From: Haplomitrium mnioides
Taxonomy: Eukaryota > Marchantiophyta > Haplomitriopsida > Calobryales
DNA length: 29,039 nt
Assembly (NCBI GenBank): GCA_049999725.1
Contig: JBNGIS010010627.1
Span: 1-29,039 of the forward strand
Direction: 5' to 3'
In this document: positions 19,637-29,038 of the stretch, piece after piece
How the letters are laid out: each line of letters opens with the position of its first letter
Position numbering within the stretch: position 1 is the first letter of the stretch
Made by a program: the position numbers and the translations under genes
The notes under the pieces: model-generated
What the model was told of the DNA's origin: nothing
What the model saw: only the letters and a program-made list of their open reading frames with translations
The model's database searches: none

Positions 19637-20179
19637 CGCTCTATCATGCTTGTTGAAACGACCAAAAATGAAGCACCTAAACTCACGTACTTTTTGTTTT
19701 TTTTTAAACAGCTTCATTTTATTTGTTTTTTGAGCTCAAAACTACATTTTTTCTTTAAGAAAAAAGGTTCATGTTTTGAGTAGCCTATTCCTCGTTCAAA
19801 GTAGTGGATGCTATAGATTCTAATACATGAAACTCTATTAATTAGAAATGTTTTAAGTTTGTTAGTATCGTTACATTCGTGTCAATGCCACTTTTGGGAG
19901 TCATTTTCAAGTTGATGTTGAGTCAATGCAAGTCATTGTAGGCTCCAATTCTTGTATTTGAGCATTCTATAATCATGTTTTGAACTCCATCTCTTGTCGT
20001 AATAGATCCTTCGGTTTAAGTTGTGAGCATCTCTTGCAAACAAAAGAAGGTAGCAATACTATTGGGTCAGAAATAGAATTGAGAGACTTACGAGAGTACC
20101 ACAAAGACAAACAACAAAGAGGGTAAATAACAAGAATGTGAATGGAAAACTTGAAGAGATAGAATATCCAAGGAGAAAT
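19637..20179. other. No recognisable gene; possible 3' end of the minus-strand Ty3 remnant
   Basis: AT-rich, no coding frame of interest. It lies just beyond the integrase C-terminus of the next element and could hold its 3' untranslated part or LTR, but I could not define LTR borders. Confidence 0.4.
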
Positions 20180-20579
20180 TGAATGACTCAGATGTTGTAC
20201 ATTTTGACAAAATTTGTATTAACTAGTGCAGCAAAGGTAGTGTCGTCAAGAGTTTCTAGAGTGAGATATCCACGTGCATGAACCTATGTTACTATATATG
20301 GTCTTGACAAGTGGGTTGTGAACTTCAGAGCAAATTGAAGGAATTGCATATCAAAAACCAGAACTAAGTCATGGACTTGGAGTGATTTGTCCTTGATATT
20401 TTTGTCATGTCTGTGCTTCACCTAAAGTTGGTGTGAAAATCTCAAGGTAGAAGCAGTGACTTTGTATTCTATGAGTTGTTCCAAAGTTGCTAGTCTATGC
20501 TATAGAGATTCTCGAGAACTAAGTGTGTTGGCTATCGCCGCTTGTAAGGATGGAACTTGATCAATTCAGTTAGTCATGA
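20180..20579 (-). pseudogene. Integrase C-terminal fragment of the second Ty3 remnant
   Basis: LQAAIANTLSSRESL, HRLATLEQLIEYKV, RHDKNIKDKSLQVHDLVLVF and LTLETLDDTTFAALVNTNFV match the C-terminus of plant Ty3 integrases (HDKNIK, then GDLVLVYD, then a KF..RW.GPY-like strand). The HHCC and DDE parts that should precede it are missing. Confidence 0.82.
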
Positions 20580-20984
20580 TTAACTATAAAAGTGAACTTG
20601 TAACCAAGCAAGTAATGGCATAATATCTGAATTGCATATATCATGCTAAGAGCTTCTCGTTAAGTAACACTATAATTGCGTTTAGTGAGGTTAAGCTACT
20701 TTCCTACATAGTAGATTAGATATTTGCAATCATTTCTCATTTGGGCCAATAAACCTTTGGTCGTAGTGGATGAAGTATCAACCATGACTAAGAATGGAAT
20801 ATTCCAATCAATGGGAGAAAGGTATGGAAAGAAAGCCAAGATTTCCTTCAACTTTTAGAAGGCTTGTTGACAATTGGATGTCCATTCGAATGGAATAGAG
20901 TGTGAAGTCAGACCATATAGTAGCAAAGCAATAGTAGCATAGTTGAGACAAAAAAGCCTATAATATACAAACTTACCTACAAAG
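20580..20984 (-). pseudogene. RNase H domain of the second Ty3 remnant
   Basis: GLTSHSIPFEWTSNCQQAF, LKEILAFFPYLSPIDWNIPF, LVMVDTSSTT, GLLAQMRNDCKYLIYYVGK, NYSVT-stop-REALSMIYAI and CHYLLGYKFTFIVNHD match the Ty3 RNase H order. It ends abruptly after the VNHD block near 20580. Confidence 0.9.
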
Positions 20985-21720
20985 TGTTGGAGTTGTTGAA
21001 GATTTTGGGGCATTGGCAAGGTTACAATGATGCTCACATTTGCAAGATCTCGATGGAGGCCTAATTCCCAAATTGTGTGGCCTAAAAGAACTCCAACAAG
21101 TGTAAAGAATTTACACTTTCAAGGATTGGGAAATATTTCAAATTTGCGAGAACACTCAAAAGCGCATTTAAGTATCTTGTAATGATCCTTCTAAGAGCTA
21201 TAAACAATAAAGCCATCTACATATATCTCAAGACATTTGTCAGGGTCATGTAAGAGAGAGTCAAAGGAGAGAATCATGATTCTTTGAAATGTCGTCGGTG
21301 CATTGCACAAATCGAAAACAAGTTTGTTGCAATAGTAGTAAACCCAAGGTGTTGTGATCATTGTTGAAGGTCTAGAATCATAATGAATGTCAATTTGGTT
21401 ATATCTCGAAAACCCATCTAATAAACTATAAGACTCATGCCCATCAATATTTTCAAGAATGGTGTCTATGAAATGTATGGGAAAGTGTTCAAGAGTTGTT
21501 ACCACATTTAAATCTTTGAAGTCTCCACAAATGCGAACTGATTTATCTTGTTTTGGAACAACTACAATTAGAGAGTTCTAATCTATTAGGCCTGCATCGA
21601 AGATGATACTTGCATTTAGTATTTTTGAAATGCCTTTTTGGACCAATTCAAAATATTTGGGATTTAGATGATAAGGTTGTCTACGTATTGGTCTAGCATG
21701 TGGACAAAGTTGAATCTTAC
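20985..21720 (-). pseudogene. RT domain of the second Ty3 remnant
   Basis: Readable blocks: YHLNPKYFELVQKGISKIL, LIVVVPKQDKSVRICGDFKD, YSLLDGFSRYNQIDI (first catalytic Asp), CNAPTTFQRIM, LEIYVDGFIVYSS and LQQLQHFVGKFVYYR. The YVDD box reads YVDG, losing the second Asp. TAG and TAA codons interrupt downstream, around 21190 and 21130. Confidence 0.92.
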
Positions 21721-22029
21721 ACTGGAAGATAGATGGAGGGATGCATGTCATTTTGTCATACTTCTAGGCAAAGATATCAATGTATTTTTGAATCAGAGTA
21801 AGGAAGGGATTCTGGTCCTCAACTGGAAAGAGATCATAAAGTTTTGACTTTTATATTGTTTAGGAATCATAGGGAGGTTCGTAAAAGTTACACTGACCAG
21901 ATTACAAGAAGGAAAGAGAATGCGGAAGAAGTCGGATTCATTTGGTGAGTCATCCTCATTGATCCAAAATTTGTGCTCTATGTGGACTAGAGATGAATCA
22001 TGAAAAATATTGTGAAGTTTCTGATTGGA

Positions 22030-22330
22030 TACAACTAGTGTATGTGTATACAATGAAAGGACAACTCGATTAGTGAGAGGACCGATGGTTTGAGTTCCAG
22101 TAGAAAAGTCCACCTACATGCAACTTTGCTTTAACCAGAGACGGCGGAGAAGTAAAGGATATTGGTTCTTCTGAAGTGTGTTGATCATTATCAAATGGAC
22201 AATGTACTCCTGATCAATGAAAAGTGTTGGAATATTTTTTTAAACTCCCAATAGAACAATTTTGCATCCATCGGCAAGTCTAAGAAGTAAGGAAGACTTC
22301 TAGAGGGAGGAAACTCAATACCCAATTAGA
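22030..22330 (-). pseudogene. Aspartic protease C-terminal part of the second Ty3 remnant
   Basis: LADGCKIVLLGV, IPTLFIDQEYIVHLIM, YPLLLRRLWLKQ (compare YPLLLGRPWL) and TQTIGPLTNRVVLSLYT. The catalytic DTG region upstream was not recognised. Confidence 0.7.
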
Positions 22331-23196
22331 CTCATCCTCTATTGTGTCATTATATTCACATCAAATCATGTGTCCAAATGCATGTTGGGGATGAGATTGC
22401 TATCAGTAAAGCGGTTGTGGCTAGGATATCAGTATTGAATAGCAAGACCATATAGATTATACAAGATTTTGATTTCAAAAGAGCCAAATTATGTGTAAAG
22501 GATGCACATCTTGGAGAGATCAAACTATGGTTGGTGATTCGTGTTATGTAAGAGGTGGACTATTGGGATGTATTACTTGGCAAGATTTGTTATCTGCATG
22601 CAAATGAGCAATAGTAGTAGACTGAAGTATCTAGTTGAGATTCTTAAATGGAATTCTTAAACTTTGGCTACATTGACCAATCAGTGTTTGCGATGGGGGA
22701 TCACAAATGCCTTATGCATTGAAAGATAAGAAGTAATATTCATTTTCAATAACGGACCAATGGTGATATTTGGAGGTCTTTGTGCCAATTCTTGGAAAAC
22801 ACCATAATTAGATACAACCGATAAAGGAGAAAGTGATTCCAATTTTTGGGTTCGAGTGGATTTACTTATCAAATCTTAGACACATGGCAATATATGGTCC
22901 GTGAGACAATGGAAGTGGGATAGTGTTAGGAGGTGTGGTTGTAGCAGACGAGTACGGAATATCAGGCGATGGTTGAAACTTGGGAAAGTGGAATTGGAGA
23001 GAATATGGGTTGGAATCCGCTTGAATGATGAGAAAAAGGTCGATTGTAGTATGTGTAGAAAAAGGAGGAAGAGAAGGACTAAGAATATGATGTGCACTTA
23101 GAGCAAATCTTGGTCATTGTAAGTCTGCTTTAGATTGTAGAGCTACATTCATCGAGTTGATTTCAACTTGATTTAAATTGTGGATATTGGGATTTT
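22331..23196 (-). other. Upstream part of the second Ty3 remnant, little recognisable
   Basis: PPNITIGPLLKMN and a proline-rich stretch (FPKFQPSPDIPYSSATTTPP) around 23000-22900 suggest the gag-protease linker. 22331-22680 shows no block I can name on the minus strand. The hydrophobic frame at 23097-22876 is only an alternative reading. Confidence 0.4.
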
Positions 23197-23303
23197 TGTT
23201 ATCGCATGAGCGCCACACACATACACACAGGAGTCTCCAAACAATTGAATGGATTGAATGAGTGTAACTTGCTTACATAGGGTATATATATGTCCCTATA
23301 ACA
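23197..23303 (-). repeat. 3' LTR of the copia element, about 107 bp
   Basis: On the minus strand it begins TGTTATAGGGAC and ends GCGATAACA: terminal inverted TGTTAT/ATAACA. A polypurine tract (AAAAGGGAG, 23312-23304) precedes it directly, and a TATATATA is inside. Short but plausible for Ty1/copia. Confidence 0.72.
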
Positions 23304-23312
23304 CTCCCTTTT
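23304..23312 (-). promoter_or_regulatory. Polypurine tract of the copia element
   Basis: AAAAGGGAG on the minus strand directly before the LTR TG. Confidence 0.65.
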
Positions 23313-23840
23313 GGCTAATTCTTTTCTAGTAATCAGCCATTCTAGTACTAGTTGCTATGTAAGTCCTATTTGAAATCCTGTTATGTGTGGTCTCATTAAA
23401 ACCCTTCCGCTTTCTTCTGAGGGAAAGAGTGCCACCACATATTTACAGTTATGAAACATAATATAGTGTGTGGAGTGTATATGTAAATAATAAAGTGTCA
23501 AAATTTTGCTTTGATAGTAGAGCTAATATGTGGTGTTGTTGCGCGGTGTCGTTGCATCCTTTGTAGTTGCGTCCTTTGTAGTCATATCCTGGAGATATGT
23601 CTTTGTAGGTATGTCTTGGAGATCTATTTGAAAATAATGTCAGCCTCAAATATAATATGCTCTTGTCATGATGAATGACCAGTATGACATTTTAGACAAA
23701 TTGGATAGTTTCAAAAGGAAATGGCTGAATTTGCAAGCTTTAATCTTCACGACTAAAGGCCAAAAAAAATAGTATAAGTAATCCTTATTTGTTGTTTTGG
23801 TGTAGTTCACATAATCTTCTTAGGCCGAGTCATTGAGTAT
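23313..23840 (-). other. 3' untranslated region of the copia element
   Basis: Non-coding. It contains CTTTCCCTCAGAAGAAAGCGGAAGGGTTTTAATGAGACC-type sequence (on the minus strand near 23430-23390), which resembles the conserved CCC..GGGTTTT.A.GAGGC motif before the polypurine tract of plant copia elements. The short open frame at 23449-23649 on the minus strand reflects GACTACAAAGGA-type repeats. Confidence 0.5.
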
Positions 23841-24300
23841 GTGCTATGTGTAGAGCAGGTGGAAGGGGTTTGGTGAAGATATCTGCTATATTATCCTTGC
23901 TTGCTATCCATTGGACATTTATTTTGTCACCATGTTGCTCATGGGTGTAGAAGAATTTAGGGGCAATGTGCTTATTTCTGTTGCCCTTGATAAGTCCTTG
24001 AGCAATTTGGTTGATACATGGTCGATTGTCCTTGTATATTATTGTAGGGGATTGAAGTAGAGGTTGCCATTATTGATGTTAATATGATTAATGAGTTGTC
24101 AAAGCCAACTGCATTCCCTACTAGCCTCATAGAGTGCTATGATTTCTGCATGGTTAGTCAAGGTAGTTGTAATAGTTTTTTTAGTGCTTTTCCATGAGAT
24201 AACACTGCTTTCTTTAAAGAAGACGTATCTTGTTTGAGACTTTGCGTCATCATGATAGATATCCAACGTTGGCATAACCAACAATGTCATTTGTTGCATT
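23841..24300 (-). pseudogene. RNase H of the copia element
   Basis: Intact stretch 24299-24099: SQTRYVFFKESSVISWKSTK, then TNHAEIIALYEASRECSWL, the hallmark copia RNase H block. Further down: IIYKDNRPCINQIAQG, KHIAPKFFYTHEQ and NIADIFTKPLPPALH (to about 23850). The first Asp is in TLDIYHDDAKS. It would degrade RNA in the RNA:DNA hybrid. Confidence 0.92.
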
Positions 24301-24881
24301 TTTAGGGAAGAAGAGTCCCATATCTTTTGTACCTTTTAGGTATCTAAAATGCGTTTGAGTCCATTCCAATAGCAAATGGTATAGGTTGGGAGCTGTGCCT
24401 TGCGAGTAGGTTCACTGCAAAAGATATGTCAGGTCTAGTCTGATTTGCAAGGTACATGAGAGCTCCGATTGCCAAAAGGTATGGTATTTTTGATCCCTGA
24501 GTTTGTTCATGTTCCTTTCATTTTCCAAACATGTCTTTGGTCGGGTCCCAAGATCTCATTTCCATGGGAGTGCTCATTGGATGAGCATTATCCATATTGA
24601 ATTATTTGAGTATCTTGGCCGTGTATGTAGACTGGTGGATCAGAATTCCATCAAGTAGATGTTTAAATTGAATGTCGAGACAGAAATTTGGTTCTCCGAT
24701 GTCTCGCATTTCGAATATGTTCAACTATGATGTATTCAGAGTCCTGGTGTTTCATGAACATGCATGGAGCAATGTCATCATTTGTAAAATTCAGTGCCAT
24801 CATTTCTGATTTGAATCTCTTGTACCAACTTCTACCACTCTGTTTGAGTCCATACATTGATCTCATGACTTGAACTACCAT
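24301..24881 (-). pseudogene. RT C-terminal half of the copia element, YVDD box missing
   Basis: RSMYGLKQSGRSWYKRFKSE (about 24865-24805) is the copia block before the active site. SEYIIV (about 24730) should lead into YVDD, but the next recognisable block is MRDIGEPNFCLDIQFKHLLD, about 25 residues later in normal elements and here in another frame. Then LIHQSTYTAKILK, AHPMSTPME (24590-24560) and SHVPCKSD or its shifted reading LANQTRPDISF (about 24450). Confidence 0.88.
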
Positions 24882-25016
24882 TTGTTTCTTGATTGATCAA
24901 TTGGTGGTTCAGATGCACTAGTAGAATGCTTTGCCAACTTCACATTTCCATGTGGTGTACTTTGATGATGGGAGACACAAGGTCCACTATTGGTGTTGCT
25001 CATGCAGCATGTATGT

Positions 25017-25410
25017 ATGTGGGACTAAAGGTCCTCTGAAATGCTACGTGCTTGGCAAATTTGCTGGTTAGATTAAAGGTCCTTGATTGGCATTGTCCAA
25101 CTTCTTTTCCATCATTTGGCATTGTCTTTTCAACATGAGGACAACAAGTCCTTTCTGGATTGGCAGTGGCCTTTTATGGACAAAAGGTCCTTTCATTTGT
25201 TGGTCGTAGAGGACAGAAGGCCCTTTTCCCAGATTGAGGTCTTTATGGACAAAAGGTCCATTTCTATTCATTGTGTCTCTGTGAACTAAGGGTCCATTTT
25301 TATAGTGCATATTATGAGGAATAGAAGGTCCAACCTCAAAATTTAGGTCGTGAGAGACAGAAGGTCTAATCTTAGTATTTGGGCCACTTTGGACTAAGGG
25401 TCCATTTGCA
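25017..25410. repeat. 36-bp minisatellite with GGAC-N5-GTCC core, inside copia RT
   Basis: Phrases GGACAAAAGGTCCATTT, GGACAGAAGGCCCTTTT, GAACTAAGGGTCCATTT and AGACAGAAGGTCTAATC recur every 36 bp from about 25180 to 25400; the left part (25017-25180) is looser. The minus strand reads as a 12-residue repeat (NGPFVHKD type), which I take as a by-product. The inverted core resembles the GTCC..GGAC theme of the 24-bp arrays. Confidence 0.88.
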
Positions 25411-25925
25411 CTGTGGTTGTTCTACCCCTTAATATGAAATGCCATTCTTGAGATGAGTTTGGAGGGTGACTTCATAAAAATCTGGGTGTTCAAAGTGCCA
25501 TATAAGTAGGAGTGATGACGTCCATGATGTGCATGGTAAGATGGCATTGGATAGTGAATGCTATCATTTATCTATATGTTATAGTGTCCATAACATATGA
25601 GTATGTGAGGTTATAATCACGTCCAAGGATTTGAGTATATCCTTTGGCCTCTAGTCTTGCCTTATATCGTGTGACATCGCCTTTCGCATTGTATTTTTGG
25701 ACAAAAATAAATATGTAATCTGCTAGGTTCATGTTGGGAAGTGCTTACATTACAGGTCCAATTACTTTTCGTCGTATGAGAGGGTCTAGTTCCAAATTTA
25801 TGGTTGTCTTCCATTGTGACCAATCAGTTCTAGATTGTGCTTCTTGTATAGATAAAGGGTTGGGTGTATCATTGTCTATTGATTGTGATATAGAGAATGT
25901 GAATAAGTCATCCATAGAGGTCTAG
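25411..25925 (-). pseudogene. RT N-terminal half of the copia element
   Basis: WKTTINLELDPLIRRKVIGP (about 25830-25770), FVQKYNAKGDVTRYKARLEA (25700-25640), KGYTQILGRDYNLTYSYVMD and IMDVITPTYMAL with the first catalytic Asp (about 25530), then a weak IFMKSPSK match (about 25480) before the minisatellite. Confidence 0.88.
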
Positions 25926-26388
25926 TTTCTATCCCATATGTGACAGGTATGGGAATAGTCAATTGCTATTTCATTGTTTTCGGTCGCAACATGTAATGAT
26001 GTCGGTGATTTAGGTTTATTTTTTGAGCCTTTAGATCTGCCAGGTTTTGCTTTGGGTTGTATTTCAGTGGCAGAAGTGTCAATTTTTTGGAGTCGAGCCG
26101 GTGCATTGGCTGTGTCAATATGTGATTTGGTGATGTTGGTTGCATTGTTAAATGCGTTAGGCATATTGATTAATGTTTGTTGTAAATGGAGGAGTCATTT
26201 GACTTCGGCATCGGATTGTTCATTTTGTTGATCAAAGTCTAATGCAAGTGCTGGTGCCAAATTAAGTTGTCCTTAGGTTTGGGTTGTACAGCTTTTTCCT
26301 CTTGTAATAGATGTGGGAAAGATTCTTCAAAGAATTGACAATCTGCAAATCGAGACTTAAACACATCACAAGTTGAAGGTTCAAGATG
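25922..26388 (-). pseudogene. Integrase-RT linker of the copia element
   Basis: 81-codon open stretch 26164-25922: NITKSHIDTANAPARLQKI, then AKPGRSKGSKNKPKSPTSL, a conserved signature of plant copia polyproteins. 26165-26388 is readable only in pieces. Confidence 0.85.
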
Positions 26389-27150
26389 TCAGATGATAGA
26401 AGGAGATTCAAAATCAATGTCTATGCCTTTTTGGCGTTGGAGTCCCATCTTTGTTTGATGTGATCCTAAGATTGGGACAAGGACAAGGCAGCCAAAGGTG
26501 CGAAGATGCAAGATATATACACAAATTCTGGCTGTGAGTTGGTATGGGGAGTTCTGATTGAATGCAGATGGTCTATAATGCAATAACGATGTTGAGTGCA
26601 TGACTGCGTGTCCCGAAGCTTTGGTGGGGAGGTTGGAATTCAAAAGTAATAGTCTTGCTCTTAGTTGTATTCTCTTGATAGCAAATTTTGCAATGCCATT
26701 TTGAAAGTGTACATGTGAAACTGAATATTGGATATCTATGTCATCAGATGTGCAAAAGTTGTCAAATGTTTGTGAAGAGAATTCTCTAGTGTTGTCCACT
26801 CTTAAATTTTTGATTGGGTAATCATGAAATTGTGCTGAGAGTTTCAAGATTTGGGATAGGAGTTTCGGAAAGACATGTTTTTGGTTGTGAGGAAACATAC
26901 TTGTGACCATTTGGATGATGCATCAATGGTGACTAGAAAGTATTGAAAGGGTCCTTATGAAGGTGGATGGAATTGTCGTTAGAAGGTGCAATTTTCAATT
27001 TGCCTTGTGTGCATGCTAAGCATGGGATATTCAAGGGTACAGGATGCATGTTCTATGGCATGCATTTGCTGTCTTTTTTGATGCGGTAGAATATGTCTCG
27101 ACCTGGATGCCCCTTCCAGTTGTGCCATGTGAGGGCTACAGAGATTAGTG
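26389..27150 (-). pseudogene. Integrase of the copia element
   Basis: Zinc-binding part: WHNWKGHPGRDIFYRI and CLACTQGKLKI (about 27125-26985). Core: LVTIDASSKWSQVCF (about 26930), LRVDNTREFSSQTFDNFC with the second Asp, then SVSHVHFQNGIAKFAIKRIQ, where the usual NGLAE carries Lys in place of the third acidic residue. C-terminal HLRTFGCLVLVPIL, QTKMGLQRQKGIDIDFESPS ends it at 26389. Confidence 0.9.
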
Positions 27151-27620
27151 TCATAGAGAGATGTATGAGCAGATTGTTATAGTGTACAGACCAGGTGGGG
27201 ATAATGAGAATAATTCTTGTATGTCAAAGCTTGTTGCTATTGGACTCAAGAAATGGAGGACTTTATTGTCTTGAAAAATTTTGATTTGAATATGAAAACC
27301 ATTTTGTCGTATATTGCGGAAATTGATGAGGTTTTTGGTTGATGCAGGTGCATAAATGGTGGGTTGGATATCTAATTTGGTGCAGTTTGGAAAGAGTATG
27401 GTGGCTAGACCATGTCCTTCTTCAATTTGGTTGTGGCCAGTGACTGTGGTCATAGGCATGAAAGAAGGTTTAATCGATGAGAAGTACTTGCAGTCTTGCA
27501 ATATAGTGTGTGAAGATCCGTTATCTACAATGCATGTTATCAACAACCGCTACTTTGAACCAGGAGCCGCTACTGAGTTCCTGTTTCACTTGGCAGTCGA
27601 ATTTTTATTTTGGGTGATTT
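27151..27620 (-). pseudogene. Aspartic protease and pre-integrase region of the copia element
   Basis: LITCIVDNGSSHTILQDCKY (about 27546-27487) has the catalytic D-[NT]-G-[SA]-[ST] motif of copia proteases in the form DNGSSHTIL. PTIYAPASTKNLINFRNIRQ follows, typical of the block before the integrase zinc finger. Upstream 27620-27547 gives a CQVKQELSSGSWF-like gag end. The open stretch is 131 codons. Confidence 0.88.
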
Positions 27621-27930
27621 AGCATTCAAAAACATCAAATTTACGACTAAAATCTTCTTTTTGAAAAAAAAAATCATTTTTTATAAACAAAAAATGCATA
27701 TTTTACATTGAGATTATATTTCAAATATTTCTTTGTAGAAAAGAACTTGAAAAACAAACATTTTGGTTATTCAAATATTTTATAAAAACTTGACACTATT
27801 GTGAATAAACTAAATTCATCATAAATGAAATAAAACATATATCTTTTGGTGGAAAAAAACTACAGGAAAACGGAAATGTCTAGTCGGGTAAGGACTTTGA
27901 ACCTGACTTTGAGCATCGTAGGTAACAAAT

Positions 27931-28265
27931 CCTATGCAAGTATAGACTCCAAACCAGAACCGTAAAGCCTCTGCAAGCATAGACTTCGAACAAGAATCCT
28001 AAATCATGTGCATGCTTAGACTTTGAACAAGATAATGAAGCTATGCACGCATGGACTTTGAACTAGAATCCTAGAGCCATTACACGCCAAGATTCTAAAC
28101 AAGAACCTCTCAGCCTATGCACGCATAGACATTGAACAAGAACCCTTTGACCAACAGGTGCAGGGACTCTGAACAATAACCTTACAGCTTAGGCGCACAG
28201 GGAATCCGAACAAGATTTACAAAGCCTTAATACGCAAAGACACTAAACAATGTGCAAAGACTCCA
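27931..28265. repeat. 37-bp tandem array with CTATGCACGCATAG core, about 9 units
   Basis: Units such as CCTATGCACGCATAGACATT(GAACAAGAACC...), CTATGCACGCATGGACTTTG and CCTCTGCAAGCATAGACTTC recur every 36-38 bp. The core is an inverted repeat related to that of the 24-bp arrays; the GAACAAGAACC flank is specific to this array. Confidence 0.9.
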
Positions 28266-28428
28266 AATCATTCTTAGATTAGTAATTAAGTTCAAACCAT
28301 TCTTAGACTATCAATTGAGTCAGCTTATTCTTAGGCGCAATAAACTGAATCGTGATGAAAAGACTTGAAATAGATTGAAAGAGCAACAAGATGAATCTTT
28401 GGCAAACAAAGATTTGGAAAAAATAAAT

Positions 28429-28434
28429 TTTATT
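28429..28434 (-). terminator. Candidate poly(A) signal of methyltransferase copy 2
   Basis: AATAAA on the minus strand, about 106 nt past the stop codon. Confidence 0.4.
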
Positions 28435-28464
28435 AATGATGCAAAGTGTTCAAAGAGGTCCTCA

Positions 28465-29038
28465 GACTCTATCCTCTTTGGAAGGAATTGTCTCATCTAA
28501 ATCTACAGGTTGAGCATTTGCAGCCGCTAGAGAATCCTGTCAAGACTTTCCAGTCCCCGATATTACAACAGAGTCACCAAAAGCACCTGCGGTACCAAGA
28601 GGAATAAGTTCCTTGTGATAAGCAAAAACTATCTGTGACTCAGTCACATGAGATGGCAAGGAAGCCATCTCCAAAACCCTCTTAGGAATATGAATAGACT
28701 GACGTCTATCATATTCCATGGTGATGCAGTTTTGCATCAGCTTTAAAGCACAAACAAGGCTTGTGCCAGACCCAGAGCAGAGATCAAGGATCCAATCTTG
28801 CTCTATTGATAAATGGTCAATAAAAAAATTGTAGAGAGCTTGCAGCTTTTGATAAATATTCAAAGGAGCATCATCTCCTGGATGTTTAAGCTTTGCCAAA
28901 ACTGTAGGGCAACTAAAAACACTCCGCATAATCTGCTGAGGAAGTCCGGTCGCAGAAGAAGGCTGCAAATTGAAAATGCGCATGCTCCTCTTTCCTTCCT
29001 TTGTCCAGTAGCCCACTATCCAATACTCGTGGGCATGT
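28465..29038 (-). CDS. Amino DNA methyltransferase (beta class), copy 2, last exon only, 5' part outside the window
   Basis: An open stretch from the window edge (HAHEYWIVGYW) to TGA at 28540-28542. It aligns along its whole length with exon 4 of copy 1, roughly four of five bases by eye. SVFSCPTVLAKLKHPGDD and YQKLQALYNFFIDHLSIEQ precede motif I ILDLCSGSGTSLVCALKL (about 28800-28745), with MEYDRRQSIHIPKRVLEM after it, the motif I-II pattern of the permuted beta class (compare DPFAGSGTTLVAALKLGR..IGIE). Motif I is intact here, unlike copy 1. An acidic tail alignable to copy 1 (SLAAANAQPVDLDETIPSKE) continues in frame past the TGA to about 28465, so the stop may cut about 25 residues. The gene may be functional; motif IV and the ParB-like part would lie beyond 29039. 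Confidence 0.75.

Larger units (their letters stand above)
20180..22900 (-). mobile_element. Ty3/gypsy remnant, second family, internally deleted
   Basis: Minus strand, from high to low coordinates: gag-pro linker (PPNITIGPLLKMN, about 22780-22720), protease end (LADGCKIVLLGV, NQYPLLLRRLWL and TIGPLTNRVVLSLYT, about 22300-22030), RT (21720-20990), RNase H (20985-20580), then directly the integrase C-terminus (20570-20180). Integrase zinc and catalytic domains are absent. The protein blocks differ from the element at 1-9 kb, so it is a separate lineage. Stops are scattered throughout. No LTRs were found. Confidence 0.88.
23197..27620 (-). mobile_element. Ty1/copia element, 5'-truncated, minus strand
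   Basis: Minus strand order is protease, integrase, RT, RNase H, polypurine tract, LTR, the Ty1/copia order. Gag and the 5' LTR are missing: upstream of about 27620 the sequence changes to unrelated AT-rich DNA. The linker KSHIDTANAPARL followed by GRSKGSKNKPKSP is typical of a plant copia group. RT is split by a 36-bp minisatellite and has lost its YVDD box. Many stops and frameshifts. Confidence 0.9.
27621..28464. other. Non-coding AT-rich region with a 37-bp repeat array
   Basis: 27640-27900 is very AT-rich without features. The array follows at 27931-28265. 28266-28464 has no gene. A TTTATT at 28429-28434 reads AATAAA on the minus strand, about 106 nt after the stop of methyltransferase copy 2, a plausible poly(A) signal. 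Confidence 0.6.

Noticed and set aside
19462-19783. Open frames running through the N block
   Set aside because: Artefacts of the 100-N gap.
22553-22610. Plus-strand VDYWDVLLGKIC, resembling the YDVLLG block of a Ty3 protease
   Set aside because: Neighbouring plus-strand sequence shows no other protease block, and a better protease match lies on the minus strand at 22330-22030.
22876-23097. Hydrophobic minus-strand open frame as a membrane protein
   Set aside because: An alternative reading of a proline-rich gag-protease linker; no start context or conservation.
25068-25310. Minus-strand 12-residue repeat protein
   Set aside because: By-product of the 36-bp minisatellite, which keeps frame because 36 is divisible by 3.
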